From positions 1 to 64,000 of the forward strand of contig NZ_CADFEB010000016.1 in assembly GCF_902833085.1 (NCBI RefSeq): 64,000 bases of DNA, in the 5' to 3' direction. Positions 27,361 to 35,253 of the stretch are shown here, in pieces (position 1 is the first letter of the stretch; each line of letters begins with the position of its first letter). Position numbers and translations under genes: made by a program. The DNA is from Burkholderia ubonensis (GTDB lineage Bacteria > Pseudomonadota > Gammaproteobacteria > Burkholderiales > Burkholderiaceae). The notes beneath the pieces are model-generated. The model did not search any database. It worked only from the letters and a program-made list of their open reading frames with translations, and was not told where the DNA came from.

Positions 27361-28518
27361 ATGAATCAAACCGATGCTTACCACGACATCCGTGAAGCCG
27401 TTCGCGACCTGTGCGGCGAGTTTCCCGCGGAATACTTCCGCAAGATCGACGAAGCGCGCGGCTATCCCGAAGCATTCGTCGACGCCCTGACGAAAGCCGG
27501 CTGGCTCGCCGCGCTGATTCCGCAGGAATATGGCGGCTCCGGCCTCGGCCTGACCGAAGCGTCGGTGATCATGGAGGAAATAAACCGGGCGGGCGGCAAT
27601 TCCGGCGCGTGTCACGGCCAGATGTACAACATGGGCACGCTGCTTCGCCACGGTTCCGCCGAGCAGAAACAGAAGTATTTGCCGAAGATCGCGAGCGGCG
27701 AGCTGCGGCTGCAGGCGATGGGCGTGACCGAGCCGACCACCGGCACCGACACGACGAAGATCAAGACGACAGCGCAACGCAGAGGCGACCGCTACGTGAT
27801 CAACGGCCAGAAAGTGTGGATCTCGCGCGTCCAGCACTCCGACCTGATGATCCTGCTCGCGCGCACGACGCCGCTGTCGGACGTGAAGAAGAAGTCGGAA
27901 GGAATGTCGATCTTCATCGTCGATCTGCATCACGCGATCGGCAACGGAATGACGGTCCGCCCGATCCCGAACATGGTGAACCACGAGACGAACGAGCTGT
28001 TCTTCGACAACCTCGAAATCCCCGCGGAAAACCTGATCGGCGAGGAAGGCCAGGGCTTCAGGTACATCCTCGACGGCCTGAACGCCGAACGCACGCTGAT
28101 CGCGGCCGAATGCATCGGCGACGGCTACTGGTTCGTCGACAAGGTGTCGCAGTATGTGAAGGATCGCGTCGTGTTCGGCCGCCCGATCGGCCAGAACCAG
28201 GGCGTGCAATTCCCGATCGCCCGTTCGTTCGTCAATGTCGAGGCTGCTAGCCTGATGCGCTTCGAAGCCGCGCGCCGGTTCGACGCGCACGAGCCGTGCG
28301 GCGCGCAGGCGAACATGGCGAAGCTGCTCGCGGCCGATGCATCGTGGGAAGCCGCGAATGCGTGCCTGCAGTTTCACGGCGGCTTCGGCTTCGCGTGCGA
28401 ATACGACGTCGAGCGCAAGTTCCGCGAAACGCGCCTGTACCAGGTCGCGCCGATCTCGACGAACCTGATCCTGTCGTATGTCGCCGAGCATATCCTCGGC
28501 CTGCCGCGTTCGTTCTGA
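27361..28518 (+). CDS. Acyl-CoA dehydrogenase (itaconate/methylsuccinate locus)
   Basis: A 385-residue FAD enzyme of the acyl-CoA dehydrogenase fold, with the nucleotide-contact motif QFHGGFGF at 337-344. The usual catalytic Glu of the EGT motif is absent; the aligned stretch reads YQVAPIS (360-366). Glu243 in NAERTL lies where isovaleryl- and long-chain dehydrogenases place their base on helix G, so it may take over (inference). In P. aeruginosa a homologous gene sits beside the itaconyl-CoA hydratase. A plausible role is oxidising methylsuccinyl-CoA to itaconyl- or mesaconyl-CoA. It lies 30 bp after the hydratase and 15 bp before the CoA-transferase. Confidence 0.87.
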   Translation: MNQTDAYHDIREAVRDLCGEFPAEYFRKIDEARGYPEAFVDALTKAGWLAALIPQEYGGSGLGLTEASVIMEEINRAGGNSGACHGQMYNMGTLLRHGSAEQKQKYLPKIASGELRLQAMGVTEPTTGTDTTKIKTTAQRRGDRYVINGQKVWISRVQHSDLMILLARTTPLSDVKKKSEGMSIFIVDLHHAIGNGMTVRPIPNMVNHETNELFFDNLEIPAENLIGEEGQGFRYILDGLNAERTLIAAECIGDGYWFVDKVSQYVKDRVVFGRPIGQNQGVQFPIARSFVNVEAASLMRFEAARRFDAHEPCGAQANMAKLLAADASWEAANACLQFHGGFGFACEYDVERKFRETRLYQVAPISTNLILSYVAEHILGLPRSF

Positions 28519-28533
28519 CGGGGAGTGTCCAGC

Positions 28534-29712
28534 ATGCGCCCACTTGAAGGAATCAAGGTCGTCACGTTCGAGCATGCGATCGCCGCGCCGTTCTGCACGC
28601 GGCAGCTCGCGGATCTCGGCGCGCGCGTGATCAAGATCGAACGCCCGCATGTCGGCGATTTCGCGCGGAGCTACGACGAACGCGTGTCGGGACTCGCGTC
28701 CCACTTCGTGTGGACCAACCGCTCGAAGGAAAGCATCACGCTCGACGTCAAGCAGCCCGCGGCGCTCGAGATCGTGCACAAGCTGCTCGCCGATGCCGAC
28801 GTGTTCGTGCAGAACCTCGCGCCCGGCGCGACGCAGCGCCTGGGGCTCGACTACGACATGCTGCGCGAGCGCCATCCGCGGCTGATCGTCTGCGATATCT
28901 CCGGCTACGGGCTCGACGGACCGTTCCGCGACAAGAAGGCGTACGACCTGCTGATCCAGAGTGAGTCCGGATTCCTGAGCATCACCGGCTCCGACGGCGA
29001 GCCGGCCAAGGCCGGCTGCTCGATCGCCGACATCGCGGCGGGCATGTACGGCTACACGAACATCCTCGCCGCGCTCATCGAGCGCGGGCGCACCGGGCGC
29101 GGCCGGCACATCGACGTGTCGATGCTCGAAAGCATGGTCGAATGGATGAGCTATCCGCTCTACTACGCGATCGACGGTCAGTCGCCGCCCCGTCAAGCCG
29201 GCGCGTCGCACGCGACGATCTTTCCGTATGGTCCGTTCAAGGCCGGCGACGGCAACACCGTGATGCTGGGCCTGCAGAACGAGCGCGAATGGAAAAGCTT
29301 CTGCGATGCCGTGATCGGCATGCCCGGGCTGGCCGCCGACGAGCGCTTCGGCTCGAACAGCCGCCGTGTCGCGAATCGCGACGAACTCACGGCCGTCATC
29401 GTCCGTGCATTCTCGACCCTGACGGCCGCCGACGTGATCGACCGGCTCGAGCAAGCCGGTATCGCCAACGCGCGGATGAACGACATGCATGGCGTCTGGA
29501 CGCATGAACAGCTCGCCGCCCGGCATCGCTGGACCCGGGTCGACACGCCTGTCGGCAAGATCCCTGCGCTGTTGCCGCCCGGCGTCGGGCCGACCGACCA
29601 TCCGCGCATGGACCCGGTGCCGGCGCTCGGCCAGCATACCGATGCCGTTCTGCACGAACTCGGCTATGGCGACGAACAGATTCACGCGTTGCACGCATCC
29701 GGCACTGTCTGA
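28534..29712 (+). CDS. ict: Class III (CaiB/BaiF) CoA-transferase, probable itaconate CoA-transferase
   Basis: A 392-residue family III CoA-transferase. It has the N-terminal GIKVVTFEHAIAAPFCTRQL, the conserved VFVQNLAPG, and SIADIAAGMYG with the likely catalytic Asp166. Such enzymes move CoA from a donor such as succinyl-CoA to a free acid. Start taken at the ATG at 28534, with GGGAG at 28520-28524 as ribosome binding site; a GTG nine bases earlier is in frame but too close to it. Next to the hydratase and CitE-like lyase it would activate itaconate. The substrate is inferred from context only. Confidence 0.83.
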   Translation: MRPLEGIKVVTFEHAIAAPFCTRQLADLGARVIKIERPHVGDFARSYDERVSGLASHFVWTNRSKESITLDVKQPAALEIVHKLLADADVFVQNLAPGATQRLGLDYDMLRERHPRLIVCDISGYGLDGPFRDKKAYDLLIQSESGFLSITGSDGEPAKAGCSIADIAAGMYGYTNILAALIERGRTGRGRHIDVSMLESMVEWMSYPLYYAIDGQSPPRQAGASHATIFPYGPFKAGDGNTVMLGLQNEREWKSFCDAVIGMPGLAADERFGSNSRRVANRDELTAVIVRAFSTLTAADVIDRLEQAGIANARMNDMHGVWTHEQLAARHRWTRVDTPVGKIPALLPPGVGPTDHPRMDPVPALGQHTDAVLHELGYGDEQIHALHASGTV

Positions 29713-29813
29713 CCGGCCCGTTCCGCGCTGATCGAAGCGCGCCCCTCACCCCCATATCGAAGCGTCTCCGCGCCTGACCAAGGACGCGAGAGCGCCACAC
29801 CACCGGAGACATC

Positions 29814-31202
29814 ATGGCCAACACCGTCAATGCCGCCGGCCGGCTCGACCGGCTGCCGACTTCAAGGTTCCACTGGAAGATACTCGGACTCATCGCCGGC
29901 GGCGCATTCCTCGATGCGTTCGACATCTACCTCGCCAACGGCGCGGTCGCGGCCATGGTCAAGGACGGATTCACCGACCTGCGGCATGGCGCGATGTTCG
30001 TGTCGTCGACGTTCGTCGGGATGATGATCGGCGCGTTCGTCGCCGGCTACGTCGGCGATCGGCTCGGCCGCCGGTACTCGTATCAGCTCAATCTCGCGGT
30101 GTTCGGGCTCGCGTCGATCGCCGCGTGCTTCGCGCCCGACATCGCGTGGCTGATCGCCCTGCGCTTCATCATGGGTATCGGGCTGGGCGCGGAACTGGTC
30201 GTCGCGGCCGGCACGCTCGCCGAATTCGTGCCGCCCGAGACACGCGGCAAATGGGTGTCGCTGCTCGCGATCATCACCAACAGCGGCCTCTTTGCCGCGC
30301 TGGCCGCAGGGTACTGGATCATTCCGCATCTCGGCTGGCGCTACATGTTCGCGCTGGCCGGTGCCGGTGCGCTGGTCGTCTGGTTCATGCGCAAGCGGAT
30401 GCCGGAATCGCCGCGCTGGCTCGAATCGGTCGGCCGGCTGGACGAAGCCGAAGCGACACTTGCCGCGATCGAGCGCGAGGTGAGCGAGCAGGTCGGCACG
30501 CTGCCGCCGGTGCGGCGCACGATCGACCTGCACGTCGGCAAGGTGCCGATCGGCGTGCTGTTTTCGAAGGGGATGCGCGGGCGCACCGTGGTCGCCGCGC
30601 TGACTGCGATCGGCGTCAACGTGGGGCTCTATGGCTTCATCGCGTGGCTGCCGACCTTCTTCGTCACGCAGGGGCTGTCCGTCGTCAAGTCGCTCGGGTT
30701 CGTATTCCTGATGTCGATCGGCTCGCCGGTCGGCGGCCTGATCGGCTACCTGATCGCGGACCGTATCGGTCGCGCGAGGGGGATCGTGATCGCGTCGATT
30801 CTCAGCATCGCGCTCGGCTGGCTGTACGTGTCGCTGCGCGATACGGCGGCGATCATCCTGGTCGGGTTCTGTCTCGTCAGTGCGATCTACACGATCACGA
30901 CGCTCGGGCTGTTCGGCTACATCCCCGAACTGTTCCCGACCGAAGTACGGCTGCGCGGCACCGGTGCGGCGGGCATGTGCGGACGGATGTCGTCGATCGG
31001 CACGCCCGCGCTGGCGCTCGCGCTCTATCAGGCGTTCGGGGTATCGGGCGTGATCGCGATGATCAGCGCGACGCTCGGCGTGCTGTGTGTCGCGATCGGG
31101 CTGCTGCGCGTCGAAACCGGACGGCAGGCGCTGGAAGAAGTCGCGCCGGGCACGGACGGCGCGGACGGCGCGGCGGTCAGCCCGGGGGTATCGCAAGCCT
31201 GA
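29814..31202 (+). CDS. MFS transporter, probable itaconate/dicarboxylate uptake
   Basis: A 462-residue 12-TM transporter of the sugar/aromatic-acid:proton symporter class. It has GDRLGRRYSYQLN after TM2, RFIMGIGLGAELVVAAG in TM4, PESPRWLESVGR before the central loop, and ADRIGRARGIVIA after TM8. The long central loop and the PESPRW motif are typical of uptake permeases for organic acids. It follows the CoA-transferase by 101 bp on the same strand, so it is probably the uptake system of this locus, taking the place of the TRAP transporter reported beside the P. aeruginosa genes (partly from memory). Confidence 0.85.
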   Translation: MANTVNAAGRLDRLPTSRFHWKILGLIAGGAFLDAFDIYLANGAVAAMVKDGFTDLRHGAMFVSSTFVGMMIGAFVAGYVGDRLGRRYSYQLNLAVFGLASIAACFAPDIAWLIALRFIMGIGLGAELVVAAGTLAEFVPPETRGKWVSLLAIITNSGLFAALAAGYWIIPHLGWRYMFALAGAGALVVWFMRKRMPESPRWLESVGRLDEAEATLAAIEREVSEQVGTLPPVRRTIDLHVGKVPIGVLFSKGMRGRTVVAALTAIGVNVGLYGFIAWLPTFFVTQGLSVVKSLGFVFLMSIGSPVGGLIGYLIADRIGRARGIVIASILSIALGWLYVSLRDTAAIILVGFCLVSAIYTITTLGLFGYIPELFPTEVRLRGTGAAGMCGRMSSIGTPALALALYQAFGVSGVIAMISATLGVLCVAIGLLRVETGRQALEEVAPGTDGADGAAVSPGVSQA

Positions 31203-31230
31203 TTGCCGACGGACGGGCATACCGGCCGCG

Positions 31231-31270
31231 ACAAAAAAGAACGCCGGCCCCGGTTGATACCCGGGCCGGC
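31231..31270 (-). terminator. Intrinsic terminator of the CitE-like lyase gene
   Basis: Read on the minus strand, a GC-rich stem (arms about 11 bp with one mismatch, 31243-31270) is followed by TTCTTTTTTG from the A-run at 31233-31238. This is a canonical Rho-independent terminator, about 120 bp past the lyase stop. The hairpin may also slow transcription arriving from the convergent MFS gene, but the T-run serves only the minus strand. Confidence 0.75.
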
Positions 31271-31387
31271 TTCCTCGTCGAAGATGCACGTAACAGGTCC
31301 GGGCAACCCGACCCGCCGCCGATGACGATCACGGCATGGGTTCCATCGATTCGCGTCGGCCGTATTGCGCGAGTACATCGCTGCGCA

Positions 31388-32284
31388 TCATTCGCCGGCC
31401 GCCTCGTTCGAAGCGGCTTCGACGGCAGCGGCCAGCCCGGCGATCCGCGTGGCGCGCAACAGCACGGGCCGATCGACCATCTTGCCGTCGACGGTCACCA
31501 CGCCGCCGCTGGAATCGCGCATCGCATCGAGAATCCGGCGCGCCCAGCGAACCTCGTCCTCGCTCGGTCGGTAGCACTTGTGCACGAACCCGATCTGTTT
31601 CGGATGGATGCAGAGCTTCGCACCGAAACCCAGTTGCTTGCCGTTGAACGCGTCGCGCTCGATCCGTTCTCCGTCGTGAATATCCGGCGTCACGCCGTCG
31701 ACCGGCGCTTCGATGCCGGCGACCCTCGACACCAACGCGAGCTGCGAGCGGAAGTGATTGAGCGGCACGCCATCGTCCGACATGCCCATGTCCGCGATGA
31801 AATCGAGCGTGCCGAACATCAGCCGCTCGACGTACGGCGCTTTCGCGATATCGAGCGCGTTCCACATGCCGTTCGCGCTTTCGATCAGCGGATAGACGGG
31901 CACGCGCCGGCGCGCGAGCGCGACGGCGGTGCACACGTCGTCGGCGCTCTCGGCCTTCGGAAGCACGATGCCGGCCACGCCCTTCAACGCACCGAGCGCG
32001 GCGTCGGCCTCGAACCACGGCGTGTGCCGCGCGTTGATCCGAACGAGCACCGGGTGCGCGGGTGAAATCCACCGTGCCATCGCGTCGCGCGCCGACGTTT
32101 TCGCTTCAGGCTCGACGGCATCTTCGAGATCGATGATGACCGCATCGGCGCCGCTTGCGAGCGCCTTGTCGAACCGCTCTGGCTTGTTCCCCGGCACGAA
32201 CAGGTAAGACTGGGCAGGCATCGAGCGTCCGCCGCCGGCTCGATGCGCGGCGTCGCCGGCGGATAGCGCGGCATCAGATGGCAT
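31388..32284 (-). CDS. ccl: CitE/HpcH-type lyase, probable citramalyl-CoA lyase
   Basis: A 298-residue TIM-barrel lyase of the citrate lyase beta/malyl-CoA lyase family. Motifs are VIIDLEDAV (metal and substrate), VLPKAES, LIESANGMW, FGTLDFIAD and LCIHPKQI. The proposed reaction cleaves citramalyl-CoA to pyruvate and acetyl-CoA, the last step of itaconate breakdown. The ATG at 32282-32284 is chosen because GGAGGTGAT stands six bases upstream; an internal ATG at 32219-32221 would give the more usual 277 residues. It converges on the MFS gene. Its ribosome binding site lies inside an etfB remnant. Confidence 0.85.
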   Translation of the reverse strand: MPSDAALSAGDAAHRAGGGRSMPAQSYLFVPGNKPERFDKALASGADAVIIDLEDAVEPEAKTSARDAMARWISPAHPVLVRINARHTPWFEADAALGALKGVAGIVLPKAESADDVCTAVALARRRVPVYPLIESANGMWNALDIAKAPYVERLMFGTLDFIADMGMSDDGVPLNHFRSQLALVSRVAGIEAPVDGVTPDIHDGERIERDAFNGKQLGFGAKLCIHPKQIGFVHKCYRPSEDEVRWARRILDAMRDSSGGVVTVDGKMVDRPVLLRATRIAGLAAAVEAASNEAAGE

Positions 32285-32426
32285 CGATCACCTCCGGAAC
32301 CCGTCCGGCTTGCGCAACGCCGAGAGACATCTTCACGTTCACAATGTCGACGCACGTGTCGTCCGACTTCATGCGGACCTTCACGTTGCAGTCGACCACC
32401 CGCTTCACTGCTACCACGATCTTCAC
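32274..32426 (-). pseudogene. etfB: etfB remnant (electron-transfer flavoprotein beta subunit)
   Basis: From a GTG at 32424-32426 (behind GGAGGAG) the translation begins VKIVVAVKRVVDCNVKVRMK and goes on through VDIVNVKMS. It matches the start of EtfB almost residue for residue. After KMS about 17 residues are missing, then QAGRVPEVIDAI resembles the later EtfB segment EAGVATEVIAVS and hits a stop. Normal EtfB is about 250 residues, so this is a deleted, truncated copy. It overlaps the lyase start by 11 bp and supplies that gene's ribosome binding site. EtfB normally accepts electrons from acyl-CoA dehydrogenases such as the one in this locus. Confidence 0.8.
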
Positions 32427-32643
32427 GCGTCGCTCCTCCATCCGTTCGTCAGCATCGTCCAATTTCGCAGGCCATTACACGCGGAATTCCGTACGCTGAC
32501 AACTATCGATTGGCTCTGCCGGCCATAGCCCGAGCCTATTGGCCGCTTCATCTTCCGATCGGGACTGGTTCTGGTCAGGGTCAGCCGGGCGACCTTCCTG
32601 CCAGTCGGTTATCGACTGTCCATGAAATCCCGGGAACGCCGTG

Positions 32644-33762
32644 CTAGTCGTTCGCGTATTCCAGCTGCAACGCAATCCACTCTGACGTAGCGGCGCCATA
32701 GCGCGCCGCTATATCTCCCAGCGCACCGGGCAGCACGGCATCTCCACGCCGCCCGTCCGGCATCGTCACCCGCGCGCGCTCGATACTCTCCGGCCGGGTC
32801 AACAACCTCAACCCGTGCCTTGATATGACCTCCCGCCCCTCTCCCGTCGCAACGACATCGCTGCGCCACGTCCGTGCCCACGCATCCGCAGTCAACGCGA
32901 CCGGCAATTCGTCAAAACCGGGCTCGACCGGCAGATCGAGCGTCTCGTGCCGCCAGAACGCTACGCGATTCGTCAGCGCGGTCACCACCGTACGCGCGGT
33001 CAACCCATATCGGCTGCCGTCGTGTGCGTCGCTCCAGGCTTGCACACCGATGCTCCGCGCAGTCTCACGCGCCGCCGCGGGCCCGGCAAGCGCGCTCACC
33101 AGCGCAAGCGAGGCGGGAATGGACGCCGACACGCCGCTCGTCGTCATCACATTGCCGTCCATCACGTAGCGGCGATCGTCAACCCAGGTCGTATCGGCAA
33201 ACTGGCGGCGCAGGCCGCCGCGCGAGTACCAGTGAGACGTCGCAGTATGATGCCGCAGCAGTCCGGCATTCGCGAGCACCGCCGCGCCGTCGCAGATCGC
33301 CACCATCGTCGCACCGGCAGCCGCCTGCTTTTGCAGCCATGCCAATACCGCAGGTCGGTCGGCGCGATGCATCGCGGGCACGATCACGACATCCGCCCCG
33401 GCAGGTATCGCGGCATCGAAACGGTCGAAGGTCGTATCGGCGAGCATGCGCAGCGCGGGCATCAATTCGACGGGCCCCGCATCGACCGACACGGCGACGA
33501 CATCAACCGCACCGGACGCCTTCAGGATCGAATAGGGAACGATGAAATCGGTCGTCTCCGTTCCCATGTTGTCCGCGACGATCGCAACGAGCGGCCGCTT
33601 GCGCCCGCCCTTTGGCGCGGACACCGTCAGCGCCTGTGTGTCCGGCAACATGCGCTCCGCCGGCGCATGCGCCGACGCACCCCACGCCCACGCACAAAAC
33701 TGCATGCAGGCAAACAGCGCCACCGTCGTGCGCGTCGCCCTGTTCCTCGTTCTTTCCAGCAT
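32644..33762 (-). CDS. Exported DJ-1/PfpI-family protein with unassigned C-terminal half
   Basis: A 372-residue protein with a probable signal peptide (hydrophobic segment about residues 13-28, cleavage near AHA at 31-33). A DJ-1/PfpI (class I glutamine amidotransferase-like) domain follows (about 57-250), with candidate nucleophile Cys157 in VAICDGAAVL. Its N-terminal domain resembles the sensor part of GlxA-type regulators. The last 120 residues (from about 250) are not recognised. It is divergent from a GlxA-type regulator 88 bp away, and the two probably form a functional pair. The activity is unknown. Confidence 0.75.
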   Translation of the reverse strand: MLERTRNRATRTTVALFACMQFCAWAWGASAHAPAERMLPDTQALTVSAPKGGRKRPLVAIVADNMGTETTDFIVPYSILKASGAVDVVAVSVDAGPVELMPALRMLADTTFDRFDAAIPAGADVVIVPAMHRADRPAVLAWLQKQAAAGATMVAICDGAAVLANAGLLRHHTATSHWYSRGGLRRQFADTTWVDDRRYVMDGNVMTTSGVSASIPASLALVSALAGPAAARETARSIGVQAWSDAHDGSRYGLTARTVVTALTNRVAFWRHETLDLPVEPGFDELPVALTADAWARTWRSDVVATGEGREVISRHGLRLLTRPESIERARVTMPDGRRGDAVLPGALGDIAARYGAATSEWIALQLEYAND

Positions 33763-33850
33763 CGCCCGCCCGCGTTAATCGATTGCAAGACTGGAAAATT
33801 ACAAGGATCATGCCCGCGGTCACAAGGACAACTCCACCGCACTTTCTGCC

Positions 33851-34861
33851 ATGTCTCAGTCAATCCGTCCGGCGCGCGACATCGTCGTCGTCGGCTTAGA
33901 AGGCGTGCAGTCGCTCGACATCACCGGTCCGATGGAAGTGTTCGCGGTCGCGAACCGTTACCTGCCGGATCATGCCGCACCCTATCGGCTCACGCTCGCA
34001 TCGCAGCTCGGCGACGACATCGTCACGCACGCCGGGTTGCGACTCGCCGGCCCAACCGCACTCACGGCACTGCCCGAGCACATCGACACGATCATCATCG
34101 CCGGCGGCAGCGATGCCGCGCTGCGTCACGCGGCATCGGACGCCGGCGTGCTGCCCTGGCTGCGCACGCGCATTGCAAACACGCGTCGAATCGCCAGCAT
34201 CTGCACGGGTGCGTTCGTGCTTGCCGCGGGCGGCTGGCTAAACGGAAAACGGGCGACCACGCACTGGATGCAGTGTTCGACTCTGCAGGCACTGTGTCCC
34301 GACGCTCGCGTCGAGCCGGACGCGATCTATGTCAGTGATCCGCCGTTCCATACCTCGGCCGGCGTGACGGCCGGCATCGACCTGTGTCTCGCGCTTGTCG
34401 AGGCAGACTGCGGCGCACCGACCGCGCTCGCGGTCGCACGCGAACTCGTGCTTTTCGTGCACCGTCCCGGCGGTCAAGCACAGTTCAGCGTCGGACTCGA
34501 GATTCAGGCGAACGCGACGCCGCGCATGCGGTCCCTGCTCACCGCCATCATCGACGATCCGACCGGCAATCTCGGCGTGCCAGCCCTGGCAGCACGCCTG
34601 CACATGAGCGAGCGGACGCTCGCCCGCCATTTCCGCGAGCAAACCGGATTGTCGCCCGTGCAGTTCGTCCTGGCAGCACGGATCGAACGCGCGAAGTCTC
34701 TGCTGGAGCAGGCCGACTGGCCGCTCGAACGGATAGCGCAACGCGCGGGATTCGGCAGCGTGGACGCTTTGCAGCGCGCGTTCGCCAAGCATGCAGGCGT
34801 GTCACCGAGCGATTATCGTGCGCGCTTTGGCAAGCGGCACAACGCGCCGCCGACAACATAG
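33851..34861 (+). CDS. GlxA-family transcriptional regulator
   Basis: A 336-residue regulator joining a DJ-1/PfpI-like domain (residues 10-190, Cys118 in ICTGAFVLA) to an AraC helix-turn-helix (about 235-330, HMSERTLARHFREQTGLSP and GFGSVDALQRAF). These regulators include GbdR, CdhR and ArgR of quaternary amine and amino-acid catabolism; the ligand here is not known. It is divergent from the exported DJ-1-like protein, so an 88-bp control region serves both genes. Confidence 0.9.
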   Translation: MSQSIRPARDIVVVGLEGVQSLDITGPMEVFAVANRYLPDHAAPYRLTLASQLGDDIVTHAGLRLAGPTALTALPEHIDTIIIAGGSDAALRHAASDAGVLPWLRTRIANTRRIASICTGAFVLAAGGWLNGKRATTHWMQCSTLQALCPDARVEPDAIYVSDPPFHTSAGVTAGIDLCLALVEADCGAPTALAVARELVLFVHRPGGQAQFSVGLEIQANATPRMRSLLTAIIDDPTGNLGVPALAARLHMSERTLARHFREQTGLSPVQFVLAARIERAKSLLEQADWPLERIAQRAGFGSVDALQRAFAKHAGVSPSDYRARFGKRHNAPPTT

Positions 34862-35253
34862 GTCGGCAATTGGCTCCAATGCTTCCCTGACACCAACGCA
34901 CATTTGCGCGCATCGCAATTTCCTTCGCAGCAGACACGCAGCGGCTGCCAAGGCGATTCAGGCGCGGGTTCCAAATTCCGCTGCGTCGACCGTCCAGCCG
35001 TCAAGATGCGGGCCCTGTCGAGCGAACCGGTCGACCCGGCATTGCCCGCGAAACGTCACGCCGAAGCCCCGGTGCCGTGCACGCCCGGCTGACGTACCCG
35101 CTTCGACCAAACCTGGCCCGCCGCACACGTTTGCGCCCACGCCGCGCCGATTCGCTTCGCATCCGGACCTCGATTTCCTCGCTTGCCTGCCGTTAACCCG
35201 GATTTCAGCGCAGCCCGTTTTATCTCACCGGTCTTCCCTTTCGAGCGCGTAGC
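34862..35253. other. Intergenic region, possible gene remnant
   Basis: No promoter was convincingly located in this 392-bp gap. A minus-strand frame at 34958-35140 has high GC at third positions and ends CRVDRFARQGPHLDGWTVDA followed by a few residues and TGA. It could be a small gene or a 3' fragment. I do not recognise it. Confidence 0.3.

Noticed and set aside
27298..29694. Long minus-strand frame opposite the acyl-CoA dehydrogenase and CoA-transferase genes
   Set aside because: Shadow of two convincing genes; no recognised motif.
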